A stretch of DNA of 53,659 nt from an uncultured Clostridia bacterium (GTDB taxonomy: Bacteria; Bacillota; Clostridia; TANB77; CAG-508), in NCBI GenBank assembly GCA_947626025.1, contig CANQQQ010000006.1, positions 1 through 53,659 on the forward strand, in the 5' to 3' direction. Shown here in pieces: positions 27,066 to 35,495 of this stretch. The position numbers were made by a program, and so were the translations under genes. Within the stretch, counting starts at the first letter, position 1. Every line of letters starts with the position of its first letter. The notes beneath the pieces were generated by a model. That model worked only from the letters and a program-made list of their open reading frames with translations. It was not told the DNA's origin and did not search any database.

Positions 27066-27278
27066 TTAGCAAATTTTTTTATGCATACGGACAGCACGCC
27101 ATTTTCCATTTGGAAGCTTTTCTGCATAACCTTTGATTTCTTTCCAGCCAGCACTTGCAGGATGAGCTTGCCTAATGGCTTCTAACACCCGGAGAGCACC
27201 GCTCTCGGTTGTTTGTTCAAAAGGAGATATAAATTTCTCCTCATAACAAGTTGTTTCTGTGTTTCTTAATGTGTTCAT
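27066..27278 (-). CDS. Small orphan protein, unknown function
   Basis: A 70-residue protein that I cannot assign. The middle (SGALRVLEAIRQAHPASAGW) looks helical. The end (KLPNGKWRAVRMHKKIC) is basic and ends in Cys; a second Cys is near residue 11. There is no signal peptide or membrane helix. The case that it is real is strong: AAAGGAG lies six bases before the ATG, a perfect TTGACT-17-TATAAT promoter sits upstream, and a strong terminator follows. Hand-counted GC is about 40% against roughly 30% for neighbours, suggesting transfer or selection for unusual codons. It lies on the opposite strand to both flanking genes. Confidence 0.75.
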   Translation of the reverse strand: MNTLRNTETTCYEEKFISPFEQTTESGALRVLEAIRQAHPASAGWKEIKGYAEKLPNGKWRAVRMHKKIC

Positions 27279-27325
27279 AAAATTCTCCTTTCAAACTATG
27301 AAAATTTGTTTATAACTATATATAT

Positions 27326-27354
27326 ATTATACTATATTTTATTCAAAAAGTCAA
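27326..27354 (-). promoter_or_regulatory. Sigma-A promoter for the 70-residue orphan
   Basis: Minus-strand TTGACT (27354-27349), 17-base spacer, TATAAT (27331-27326), about 50 bases before the ATG. Confidence 0.8.
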
Positions 27355-27670
27355 TTTAATTGAATTTTGCATATTATATGAATGCTTTTACGAGTGAAAT
27401 CAAGTAAATTTCAAAAGTAATAGCTCTTATAATAAGATGATATAACTCTCCTCCTATTTTATATAAATACTTTTAGAAAAAGCTTGCTTTAAATTCAATT
27501 TTTTTTATATTTTATATTTCTTTTTTGATGAATATAGAATATAATATATACAATATACTTGATATATAATTATATATGAGTTTTATAAACAATATGTTTG
27601 AATAGTAATTAGAAACAATTATTATTTAAACTAGTTTTGTTCCTTACAAGAAAGGACTGATATTATAAAA
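27355..27670 (+). other. dapA leader region, no gene
   Basis: About 315 very AT-rich bases. I looked for a lysine riboswitch or T-box before dapA and saw neither conserved sequence nor a terminator/antiterminator pair. Several weak promoter matches exist, the best being TTGAAT-16-TATTAT at 27598-27625. The ribosome binding site AGAAAGGACTGAT is at 27650-27662. Confidence 0.5.
27598..27625 (+). promoter_or_regulatory. Possible dapA promoter
   Basis: TTGAAT, 16-base spacer, TATTAT, 46 bases before the dapA start. Other AT-rich candidates exist upstream. Confidence 0.4.
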
Positions 27671-28555
27671 ATGAAAAAGATTATTTTTAAAGGCTGTGGA
27701 ACAGCCATCGCTACACCGTTTGATGACAATGGTGTAAATTATGCTGAATTTCAAAAACTGCTAGAATTTCAAGTAAAAAATGGTGCTGATGCAATAATTG
27801 TTTGTGGAACTACTGGTGAAGCTTCAACAATGACCGACTCTGAGAAAAAAGAAACAATTAAATTTGCAATTGATACTATTGATGGAAGAATTCCTGTAAT
27901 TGCTGGTACTGGTTCAAACTGTACAGCAAGTGCTATCGAACTTTCAAAATTTGCTACTAATGCTGGTGCAGATGGAATTCTTGTTGTAACTCCATATTAC
28001 AATAAAGCTACTCAAAATGGATTAATAGAGCATTACAAGGCTATAGCTTCTGCAGTACCTAATACTCCAATAATAATGTATAGTGTACCAAGTCGAACAG
28101 GAGTAAATATTTTACCTGAAACTTGTTTAGAATTATCTAAAATTGATAATATCGTTGCAATTAAAGAAGCTTCCGGAAATTTATCACAAATTGCTAAAAT
28201 TGCTGCACTTTGTGGCGATAATTTAAATATTTATAGTGGCAATGATGATCAAGTACTCCCTATTTTATCATTAGGCGGAATCGGTGTAATCTCTGTATTT
28301 TCAAATATTGCACCTCAAATCCTATCAAATATGATGAAAAATTTCTGGGAAGGAAACATACAAGAAGCTACAAAAATACAATTAGAATCACTTCCGCTTA
28401 TGAATGCACTATTTTGTGAAGTAAATCCTATCCCTGTTAAAGCTGCACTAAATTTAATGGGTTACAATTTTGGAATTCCTAGATTACCACTTACTCCTAT
28501 ATCACCTAAAAATTTAGAAATGCTAAAAATTGCCATGAAACCTTATTTGATTTAA
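27671..28555 (+). CDS. dapA: 4-hydroxy-tetrahydrodipicolinate synthase
   Basis: Condenses pyruvate with aspartate semialdehyde, the first committed step of diaminopimelate and lysine synthesis; in spore formers the pathway also supplies dipicolinate. Motifs: KGCGTAIATPFDDNG at the start, CGTTGEAST near 46, the catalytic Tyr in IIMYSVPSRTGVN and the Schiff-base Lys in VAIKEASGN near 165. YSGNDDQVLPILSLGG follows. The 294-residue length is standard. It leads a plus-strand cluster with an HD-domain gene and dapB. Confidence 0.96.
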   Translation: MKKIIFKGCGTAIATPFDDNGVNYAEFQKLLEFQVKNGADAIIVCGTTGEASTMTDSEKKETIKFAIDTIDGRIPVIAGTGSNCTASAIELSKFATNAGADGILVVTPYYNKATQNGLIEHYKAIASAVPNTPIIMYSVPSRTGVNILPETCLELSKIDNIVAIKEASGNLSQIAKIAALCGDNLNIYSGNDDQVLPILSLGGIGVISVFSNIAPQILSNMMKNFWEGNIQEATKIQLESLPLMNALFCEVNPIPVKAALNLMGYNFGIPRLPLTPISPKNLEMLKIAMKPYLI

Positions 28556-28559
28556 CATG

Positions 28560-28591
28560 TAATCTTATAGTATAATATAAATATAAGATTA
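28560..28591 (+). other. Intercistronic hairpin downstream of dapA
   Basis: Stem TAATCTTATA / TATAAGATTA (10 bp) with a 12-base AT-rich loop starting five bases after the dapA stop. It is followed by TGTTTAC, not a T-run, so it is probably a weak terminator or 3'-end stabiliser. Confidence 0.5.
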
Positions 28592-28640
28592 TGTTTACAC
28601 AATACTTCCCATTAAACTAAATACAAAGGAATTGATGTAT

Positions 28641-29177
28641 ATGTTTAGACTTATAGAAAAAATAAATAAAGATAAAGAATTTAATAAGATTATATATGAT
28701 ATCAAAATAAATGATACAGTACTACAAATGCAAAATTATAGACATCATTTTAATACTTCATGTTATGAACATTGTTTATATGTTTCCTATTATACATATT
28801 TACTCTGTCGAAAGTTTCATTTAGATTATGTATCCGCATCACGTGCTGCTATGTTACATGATTTATTTCTATATGATTGGAGAGAAAAAAATTCTCGTAA
28901 AGGTTTTCATGCTTTTACACATCCTAAAAGTGCTTTAGATAACGCAACTAAACTCTTCAAACTTAATAATATAGAAAAAGATATGATTTTAAAACATATG
29001 TGGCCTGTAACTTTTTCTTTACCAAAATATAGGGAATCTTATCTAATCACTTTAACTGATAAATTTTCGGCAATAGTCGAAACATTAAATGGTTTAAGAG
29101 AAACAAAAACATATAATATAATTTTTAGATATTCATATATGCTTTTAGGAATTTGTACTTTTAGATATTTTTTATAA
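28641..29177 (+). CDS. HD-domain phosphohydrolase-like protein
   Basis: A 178-residue HD-superfamily protein. Metal-binding residues appear in order: His in CYEHCLYVSYYTYLLC, the His-Asp pair in AAMLHDLFLYDW, His in GFHAFTHPKSA and Asp in LTDKFSAIVE. The substrate may be a nucleotide or phosphate ester and is unknown. The ATG at 28641 is favoured because AAAGGA is about 11 bases upstream; ATG 28635 is closer to it. The C-terminus (YSYMLLGICTFRYFL) is hydrophobic. It sits between dapA and dapB on the same strand, so it should be co-expressed with lysine/DAP synthesis. Confidence 0.8.
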   Translation: MFRLIEKINKDKEFNKIIYDIKINDTVLQMQNYRHHFNTSCYEHCLYVSYYTYLLCRKFHLDYVSASRAAMLHDLFLYDWREKNSRKGFHAFTHPKSALDNATKLFKLNNIEKDMILKHMWPVTFSLPKYRESYLITLTDKFSAIVETLNGLRETKTYNIIFRYSYMLLGICTFRYFL

Positions 29178-29198
29178 AATCAGAAAGGAATGAAATAG

Positions 29199-29945
29199 AT
29201 GATAAATGTTTTTGTAAATGGATGTAATGGTCGTATGGGACGCACCGTAATTTCTCAAATAGAAAATTTTGATAATTTAAATCTAATTGGTGGTTTTGAT
29301 ATAAAAGAAGATGAAACTGCAAATTTTCCAGTTTTTACTAGATTTGACGACATAAATGTAAAAATAGACGTAATAATTGATTTTTCTTATACTATTGGAA
29401 CACTAAACATGTTAGAATATGCTTCTAAAATGCATATTCCAGTTGTTATAGCAACAACTGGATTTACCGCAGAACAAGAAAATCAAATAAAAGAATATAG
29501 TAAAAAAATACCAATTTTTAAATCTTCCAATATGTCTTTTGACATAAATTTAATGGCAAAAATTGTATCAGAAGTTGCAAAAAAGCTATATGATTCTGAT
29601 ATAGAAATTATAGAAACTCATCATAATCAAAAAAAAGATGCTCCAAGTGGAACAGCTCTTCTTCTTGCAGATGCTATCAATGAAGTATTTGATAATAAAA
29701 AAGAATATGTATTTGATAGGCATTCTAAAGTAGAAAAACGTTCATCAAATGAAATAGGATTTTCATCAATTCGTGGTGGAAATATTGTTGGAGAACACAC
29801 TGTTCAATTTTTTAGTCCTTATGAAACATTTGAAGTAAAACATACTTCATATTCAAGAAATGTTTTTGCTGATGGTGCATTAAAAGCTGCAGAGTTCTTA
29901 GTAAAACAAGAAAATGGTTTTTATAATATGAATGATTTAGTATAA
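29199..29945 (+). CDS. dapB: 4-hydroxy-tetrahydrodipicolinate reductase
   Basis: NAD(P)H-dependent reductase of the second committed step of DAP/lysine synthesis. The Rossmann motif FVNGCNGRMGRTVI is at the N-terminus; VVIATTGFTAEQ follows. The catalytic His pair and Lys are in ETHHNQKKDAPSGTALL near 150-165. The 248-residue length is normal. AGAAAGGA lies nine bases before the ATG. A near-perfect terminator follows the stop. Confidence 0.96.
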   Translation: MINVFVNGCNGRMGRTVISQIENFDNLNLIGGFDIKEDETANFPVFTRFDDINVKIDVIIDFSYTIGTLNMLEYASKMHIPVVIATTGFTAEQENQIKEYSKKIPIFKSSNMSFDINLMAKIVSEVAKKLYDSDIEIIETHHNQKKDAPSGTALLLADAINEVFDNKKEYVFDRHSKVEKRSSNEIGFSSIRGGNIVGEHTVQFFSPYETFEVKHTSYSRNVFADGALKAAEFLVKQENGFYNMNDLV

Positions 29946-29946
29946 T

Positions 29947-29985
29947 AAAGAATGAGGTCACATAAATAATGTGACCTCATTCTTT
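29947..29985. terminator. Convergent bidirectional terminator (dapB/ytfJ)
   Basis: A perfect 17-bp stem (AAAGAATGAGGTCACAT / ATGTGACCTCATTCTTT) with a 5-base loop, between the converging dapB and ytfJ genes; its T/A-rich ends serve both strands. Confidence 0.95.
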
Positions 29986-30433
29986 ACTCATTTTTTCCTT
30001 CTTCTTGTTTATCCTTTTTGCATAATACTTTTTCCATTTTTTCTATTATTTCTGGTGCATAGTCTAACACTTTATCCAATGATGACGCATGATTTACTGG
30101 CAATAACTTTACAGTATCAGATTGTACAATTAAAAATGCAACTGGATTAATATTTACTGCTGCTCCACTACCTCCTCCAAAAGGTAATCTATATTGGACT
30201 AATTCTTCTTTCTCCTTTTTAGTATATTCATCAACAGTCTCTCCTTTAAATTCGCTACCTCCTGCTGCAAAACCAAAACTAACCTTTGAAATTGGTATAA
30301 TTACGCTTCCTACAGATGTTTCAATTGGTTCTCCTATAATCGTATTAACATCAACCATTTGTTGTATACTATCCATTGCTGTAATCATAAGCCCTTCTAT
30401 TGGATGATTTTGTCCTTGTGTTTCGTCTGCCAT
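29984..30433 (-). CDS. ytfJ: GerW/YtfJ-family sporulation protein
   Basis: A 149-residue protein of the YtfJ/GerW family, required for normal spore germination in Bacillus. Core motifs are MITAMDSIQQMVDVNTIIGEP-like sequence (core VDVNTIIGEPIE), GSVIIPISKVSFGFAAGGSE and LPFGGGSGAAVNINPVAFL. The charged C-terminus ends KQEEGKNE. GGAAGG precedes the ATG at 30433. The first 65 bases overlap the DUF2953 gene in another frame, so the pair is translationally coupled, the same neighbourhood seen in other spore formers. Confidence 0.93.
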   Translation of the reverse strand: MADETQGQNHPIEGLMITAMDSIQQMVDVNTIIGEPIETSVGSVIIPISKVSFGFAAGGSEFKGETVDEYTKKEKEELVQYRLPFGGGSGAAVNINPVAFLIVQSDTVKLLPVNHASSLDKVLDYAPEIIEKMEKVLCKKDKQEEGKNE

Positions 30434-31004
30434 CTTTCTTCCTTCCTTTCTTTACTTTCATAATATATAATGTATAGATAATATGTACCAAATGCACTTC
30501 ACTTATACCATTTGCCCAAAAATTTATTACTTCTCCTGAATTATATATTGGTGCTATTTGATATTTTACACTAGCTTTATTATCTCTGATTATAATTGGC
30601 ACTATAGTAGATAAAATAGTAAATATACCTACCGTACTCATTATATCTCCAGTTCCTATTTCAAGATTAAAATTTATATCTTTAAATGCTATTTTTAAGT
30701 TCTTAAAATTAAACATTAACTCATTTCTATTTTTTATTTCTTTTTTCATATTAATATTATTAAAATCTAGTTTTACGTTTTTTAATATACTTTTTACATT
30801 TTCTTTATCTAACTTCATCTTAAAAATTTTAACATTACCAAATATTAGAATCTCTAAGTTTATTGTATAGCTATGTTTTAACTTTGACTTTTTCCCATAC
30901 TCATCTATATTTGATATTTGTATATTTTCAAAATCAATTCTTATTTTTAATGTTGTTATAATAATACTGCATATAACAAAAATAAAAAGTAAAATTAATA
31001 ACAT
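30369..31004 (-). CDS. DUF2953 membrane protein
   Basis: About 211 residues with an N-terminal transmembrane helix (MLLILLFIFVICSIIITTL), a Lys/Asn-rich central region and DUF2953-like blocks: FNLEIGTGDIMSTVGIFTIL and YQIAPIYNSGEVINFWANGISEVHL. The C-terminal basic tail (KVKKGRKKDGRRNTRTKSSN) is encoded inside the start of ytfJ. DUF2953 genes normally sit next to ytfJ, and the family is thought to be sporulation-linked; no activity is known. The first ATG of the frame (31016) lacks a ribosome binding site; the ATG at 31004 has GGGGAAA in front. Confidence 0.75.
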   Translation of the reverse strand: MLLILLFIFVICSIIITTLKIRIDFENIQISNIDEYGKKSKLKHSYTINLEILIFGNVKIFKMKLDKENVKSILKNVKLDFNNINMKKEIKNRNELMFNFKNLKIAFKDINFNLEIGTGDIMSTVGIFTILSTIVPIIIRDNKASVKYQIAPIYNSGEVINFWANGISEVHLVHIIYTLYIMKVKKGRKKDGRRNTRTKSSNRRAYDYSNG

Positions 31005-31058
31005 AAATTTCCCCATTCACTAGAATTTATATTATTAATTTTACCAATTTTTTTTATT

Positions 31059-31817
31059 TTATTCTTTTTTCTTTTTTGCTTTCTGTACTTTTATATCACC
31101 AAAATTCTTTACTTGCTCTGTTATAACTTTACTTTTTCTTGACAGTTCTAATAGTCCTGAAAATGCAGTTACAACTTCTTGTTTGTTATGCTCCTTTAAT
31201 GTATATACCTTATTAAATATAAAATTTGGTGTATGCAATAATATTTTAAACATTTCCTTTACTTTTTCGTGTACTGTATAAGTATCTACTAATGCTATTT
31301 TTTCAATATTCTTAGCATTTACATTTACCTTTTCTCTATTCCTATATAATAATTCTTGATATATTTGATTGAGTATTCCGTGTTCATATTCATCGTATAA
31401 ATTCTGCTTAGGTAATTCAATTTTTTCTGCTATCTTATAATATCTATTGGAAAAAATTTCAAAATTTTCTTTTAATTTTTGTGTAATATCTTTATATTTT
31501 TTATAATCAATTATTCTTCTTATAAGTTCTTCTTCTGTTAATTCTTCTTCATCTTTTTCATGTTTTGGAAGCAATTTCTTAGATTTTAGATATAACAATG
31601 TAGATGCCATAATTGCAAATTCACTAGCTACTACCAAATTCATCTCTTCCATTTTATTTATATATGCTATATATTGTTCCGTAATCTCTGAGATTTTTAT
31701 ATCATAGATATCCATCTTGTTTTTATCTATTAGATGCAATAATAAGTCTAGTGGACCTTCAAAATTTTCTATCTTTATTGCATATTTATTTGTTTCTAAG
31801 TTTAGCACATTAGTCAT
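31059..31817 (-). CDS. scpA: Segregation and condensation protein A (kleisin)
   Basis: Kleisin subunit that bridges the SMC heads in the bacterial condensin. It has the N-terminal SMC-binding block IENFEGPLDLLLHLIDKNKM, ISEITEQYIAYINKM, ASTLLYLKSKKLLPK, a charged linker, and the C-terminal winged-helix region VVTAFSGLLELSRKSKV. About 252 residues from the ATG at 31817. An in-frame ATG at 31829 directly abuts the SD AGAAAGGA. scpB, usually next door, is not in the window. Confidence 0.93.
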   Translation of the reverse strand: MTNVLNLETNKYAIKIENFEGPLDLLLHLIDKNKMDIYDIKISEITEQYIAYINKMEEMNLVVASEFAIMASTLLYLKSKKLLPKHEKDEEELTEEELIRRIIDYKKYKDITQKLKENFEIFSNRYYKIAEKIELPKQNLYDEYEHGILNQIYQELLYRNREKVNVNAKNIEKIALVDTYTVHEKVKEMFKILLHTPNFIFNKVYTLKEHNKQEVVTAFSGLLELSRKSKVITEQVKNFGDIKVQKAKKKKE

Positions 31818-31849
31818 GCTGTCTATCATTCCTTTCTAGTACAAAATTG

Positions 31850-32275
31850 TCATATTTTAAAACCTTTTTTAAATAAATAATTTTTTAATTGTAATTCATC
31901 CATTGTCATAGATTTTTTTGCAATTATGTTTTGTTTTGATTTTTCCTCATATTCCTCTAATTCTTCTCTATGCTCTTGAATGTAATCTTCTATATCATCT
32001 TTTGAAATGCCTTTTGCATATAGCTTATTTTTTATTTCAAATATTGATAAATTTTTTAATGCCATAAACTCATTAATAGCTCTTCCTATATAATCTGTAT
32101 CACTTAAATATCCTGCTTCTTTCACATAGTTAATTATTTCATCTAATGTTTCTTCATCTATTGTACTATAGAACTTTTGTCTTACTTCTTGTTCTGTTCT
32201 TTTTTTATACATTATATAATTCATTACTTTAGTTTTCTTCTTTTCGAATTCATCTATTTTTTTGAAATCTAACAA
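31850..32275 (-). CDS. recX: RecX-family regulatory protein
   Basis: A small helical protein of the RecX family, modulators of RecA filaments. It has repeated three-helix units, including KRTEQEVRQKFYSTIDEETL, INYVKEAGYLSDTDYIGRAI and IKNKLYAKGISKDDIEDYI, the last two being typical. The best start is the TTG at 32275, eight bases after AAGGAG; the GTG at 32284 is only two bases from that site. This gives about 141 residues, shorter than Bacillus RecX. It sits 21 bases after purD and 33 before scpA. Confidence 0.8.
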   Translation of the reverse strand: MLDFKKIDEFEKKKTKVMNYIMYKKRTEQEVRQKFYSTIDEETLDEIINYVKEAGYLSDTDYIGRAINEFMALKNLSIFEIKNKLYAKGISKDDIEDYIQEHREELEEYEEKSKQNIIAKKSMTMDELQLKNYLFKKGFKI

Positions 32276-32295
32276 CTTATTCACTCCTTATTAAA

Positions 32296-33600
32296 CTAAT
32301 GAATATAAATTGTACCAATATCTTTTCTATAATTCAAAACTTTGTCCACATTTCCTTCAATTGCTCTATATACTTTTTCTTTTGCATCTTCAAAAGTATC
32401 GGCCTTTGCAACTATAGCAACTAATCTAGAATTTCCAACTGATTCATAAGAATTACCTTCTACTCTTTTTGAACTTGCAAAATAGACTTTTGCGCCTTTT
32501 TTATTAATTTCATCTGTATTCAATGTATATTTGCAAGGTTCTTTACTTGATGATATAGCATAATTTGGACTTACCATATAAACTGTACAAACTGCTTTCT
32601 TTGCAAATTTACAATTATCATTTGATAATTGTTGTTTTTGAATATTATCAAATACCTCTTTGAATGGTGTTTCTAATGTGTTTAATATATTTAATGCTTC
32701 TGGATCTCCAAATCTTGCATTAAATTCTATGAATTTTATTCCGTCTTCACATTTAAAAAATCCTCCATATATAGGTCCTGTAAATTCATTACTATCTCTA
32801 TTTATATATTGAATTACCTTTTTCATTAGTTCTGCACATTTATTAATATCATCTTGATTTAAAAATGGTAATATTCCTGTTTCAAAGCTTAAGCATCCCA
32901 TTCCACCTGTTCCTGGTCCTTTATCCTCATCAAATCTATAAGGATAATCAAAAGTAGTTGGTGTTATAACAATATTTTTTCCATCTGTTAATCCTGTTAC
33001 TGTAAACTCTCTTCCTTCTACTTTATCTTGTATTATAACAACTCCACTATCTTCTAAACATGACAATGCATAAGTATATCCTTCTTCTTTACCTTTAAAA
33101 TGTACTCCTCCAACTTTAACACCTTTTCCACCAGTTAATCCTTCTGGCTTTATAACAAAACTATCATCTTTATAATTTTCATCTATTACTTTTCTCAACA
33201 TTTCTTTACTTCTTACTTCAAAGTTTTTTATTACCATCTCTGGTGCAATTTCTTTTACTATATTTAAAGCATAGGTTTTGCTCCATTCTATTTTTGACCC
33301 AAGAGAAGTTGGTCCAAATGTTTTTAAACCTAATTCTTTTGCTAAATCTATTAATCCATCTCTTAATAAATTATCACTGCTTATTACACAATTCTTAATA
33401 TTTTCTTCTTGTATAAACTTCTTTACTAGTTCTTTATCAAAAGGATCTCCAACTAATATTTTTCCGTTTGATTTTTTAGCGAATTCTAAAATTGTTGGGT
33501 TTTCATATGGCATTATACAATACAATTCAAAGCCTTCAGATATTTTTTCAGCAATAACTGCTTCTCTTGCTCCATTACCTAATAATAAACATTTTTCCAT
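32296..33600 (-). CDS. purD: Phosphoribosylamine-glycine ligase
   Basis: ATP-grasp ligase that makes GAR from phosphoribosylamine, glycine and ATP in purine synthesis. N-terminal CLLLGNGAREAVIAEKI, the ATP-grasp lid region FVIKPEGLTGGKGVKVGG near 160, VEGREFTVTGLTDG, GTGGMGCLSFETG and the metal-binding EFNARFGDPEALN near 300 are all present. The 434-residue length is normal. GGAGG precedes the ATG. It is not with other pur genes but lies between ftsH and recX. Confidence 0.95.
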   Translation of the reverse strand: MEKCLLLGNGAREAVIAEKISEGFELYCIMPYENPTILEFAKKSNGKILVGDPFDKELVKKFIQEENIKNCVISSDNLLRDGLIDLAKELGLKTFGPTSLGSKIEWSKTYALNIVKEIAPEMVIKNFEVRSKEMLRKVIDENYKDDSFVIKPEGLTGGKGVKVGGVHFKGKEEGYTYALSCLEDSGVVIIQDKVEGREFTVTGLTDGKNIVITPTTFDYPYRFDEDKGPGTGGMGCLSFETGILPFLNQDDINKCAELMKKVIQYINRDSNEFTGPIYGGFFKCEDGIKFIEFNARFGDPEALNILNTLETPFKEVFDNIQKQQLSNDNCKFAKKAVCTVYMVSPNYAISSSKEPCKYTLNTDEINKKGAKVYFASSKRVEGNSYESVGNSRLVAIVAKADTFEDAKEKVYRAIEGNVDKVLNYRKDIGTIYIH

Positions 33601-33650
33601 TCTCTATTCCTCCTATTATCTCTCTTCTTTAATTTTAACTTTGCTAATTA

Positions 33651-35459
33651 TTATGCTCTAAATACTTGTTCAAATTGTTCTTGTGTTATTGTTTCTTTTT
33701 CTAATAATATTTGTGCAACTTCATGTAATTTTTCCATATTTGCATTTAATATTTGTTGAGCTTTAACATATGCTGTATCAATTAAAGTTTTTATTTCTGC
33801 ACCAATCTCATCCTCAATATTATGACCAAATAGTCTTAACTCTTCTGGTGTGTCAACAACTAAAGATATTGGGCCTAAAATATCACTCATACCATATACA
33901 GTTATCATATCTCTTGCAATCTTTGTTGCAACTTCAATATCATTACTAGCTCCTGTTGATATGTCATTTAACACTAACCTTTCTGCTGCACGCCCACCTA
34001 ATAGAGAAATTAATTTTTCTTCCATTTCTGTTTTAGATACATAGTATTTATCTTCATCAGATTTGTACATAGTGTATCCTCCAGCAACTCCTCTTGGTAT
34101 AATTGATATTTCTTTTACTTTTGTCACTGTTGGAAGGAATTGACTTACTATTGCATGTCCTGCTTCATGGTATGCCGTTAATTTCTTATCTTTGTCAGAT
34201 ATTAATCTGCTAGTCTTTTGTAATCCAACAGTTACTTTCTTTATAGCTTCCTCTAAATCGTCTTTTTGTATTGCTTCATGATCATTTACTGTTGCTATTA
34301 TAGCTGCTTCATTTAATATATTACTTAATTCAGCTCCTGTAAATCCTGCTGTATCATCTGCGATATCTGCTAAATCAATATCATCTGCAAATTTCTTATC
34401 TCTAGCATGTATCTTTAATATCTCTTCTCTACCTTTAATATCTGGTGGAGCTACTGTTATTTGTCTATCAAATCTTCCTGGTCGCAATAAAGCCTTGTCT
34501 AGCATCTCTGGTCTATTTGTAGCTGCTAGTACTATAACTGCATTATCAGTTTCAAATCCATCCATTTCAACTAATAATTGATTTAAAGTTTGATTATTTT
34601 CAGACTCTGCTCCACTTCCACCAGTTCTTCTTGAACCTATTGCATCTATTTCATCAATAAAAATAATGCATGGTGATAATTTTTTAGCTTTTCCAAATAA
34701 TTTTCTTACACGAGAAGCACCAAGTCCTGCAAACATTTCTATAAATTCAGAACCACTCATTGCTATAAAAGGTACTCCTGCCTCTCCAGCTACAGCCTTT
34801 GCAAGTAAAGTTTTTCCTGTTCCAGGTTTTCCACAAAGTAAAATGCCTCTTGGAATCTTTGCTCCCATATCTCTAAATTTTTTAGGATCCTTTAAAAATC
34901 CAACTACTTCTACTAGTTCATTTTTTTCTTCTTCTAGTCCTGCGACATCTTCAAATTTAATATTACTTTTATTTTCTTCTCCATCATATATTACACCTTT
35001 ATCACCAAGTCCTTGCATTTTAAAAAGCATAACAAATAATGCTACCATAAGTAGTGTAGGAATAATTGACCAAAATCTATTGACAAATGTAGTTATCGCA
35101 CTAGCAGGAAGCTCATTTAAATTAATATCTTTCCCTTGTTCTTTTTTATCATGAAGTAGTTCTATAAACGCTTGTGTATTAGGTATTATTACAGTTTCTG
35201 TGTCATCTTCATTTTCTCTGTCCTTAAGTGTAACCTTTAAAGTTGTTGAACCTACTGACATTTCAATTTTTTCAACATTATCATTTTCAATATGGTTTAA
35301 TAGTTCTGTGTATGCTAAATTATCCTTATTTTTTTGTGAACTATATATTAATAGTAAAGATATAAGTACTACTAATGCAATTACTAATATCGAAATTAAT
35401 ACAATAATTAATTTGTTCTTATCTTTTTTGTTATTTTCTTTTCTTGGTTCTTTTTCCAT
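33651..35459 (-). CDS. ftsH: ATP-dependent zinc metalloprotease FtsH
   Basis: Membrane-bound AAA+ protease that degrades damaged membrane proteins and regulatory proteins. Two transmembrane helices (about 17-40 and 110-130) flank a small extracytoplasmic domain. Walker A is LLCGKPGTGKTLLAKAVAG, Walker B IIFIDEIDAIGS, and the second-region-of-homology LLRPGRFDRQI. The zinc site HEAGHAIVSQ is near 400, and the third ligand Asp is in NDISTGASNDIEVAT. From the ATG at 35459 it is 602 residues; a TTG two codons earlier is less likely. It heads the ftsH-purD-recX-scpA-DUF2953-ytfJ run. Confidence 0.96.
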   Translation of the reverse strand: MEKEPRKENNKKDKNKLIIVLISILVIALVVLISLLLIYSSQKNKDNLAYTELLNHIENDNVEKIEMSVGSTTLKVTLKDRENEDDTETVIIPNTQAFIELLHDKKEQGKDINLNELPASAITTFVNRFWSIIPTLLMVALFVMLFKMQGLGDKGVIYDGEENKSNIKFEDVAGLEEEKNELVEVVGFLKDPKKFRDMGAKIPRGILLCGKPGTGKTLLAKAVAGEAGVPFIAMSGSEFIEMFAGLGASRVRKLFGKAKKLSPCIIFIDEIDAIGSRRTGGSGAESENNQTLNQLLVEMDGFETDNAVIVLAATNRPEMLDKALLRPGRFDRQITVAPPDIKGREEILKIHARDKKFADDIDLADIADDTAGFTGAELSNILNEAAIIATVNDHEAIQKDDLEEAIKKVTVGLQKTSRLISDKDKKLTAYHEAGHAIVSQFLPTVTKVKEISIIPRGVAGGYTMYKSDEDKYYVSKTEMEEKLISLLGGRAAERLVLNDISTGASNDIEVATKIARDMITVYGMSDILGPISLVVDTPEELRLFGHNIEDEIGAEIKTLIDTAYVKAQQILNANMEKLHEVAQILLEKETITQEQFEQVFRA

Positions 35460-35495
35460 TCTCAAATTCCTTCCATTTTATATTAACTTTTTTAA

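Noticed and set aside
27355-27670. Possible lysine riboswitch before dapA
   Set aside because: None of the conserved L-box sequence or a terminator/antiterminator pair could be found; the region is simply AT-rich.
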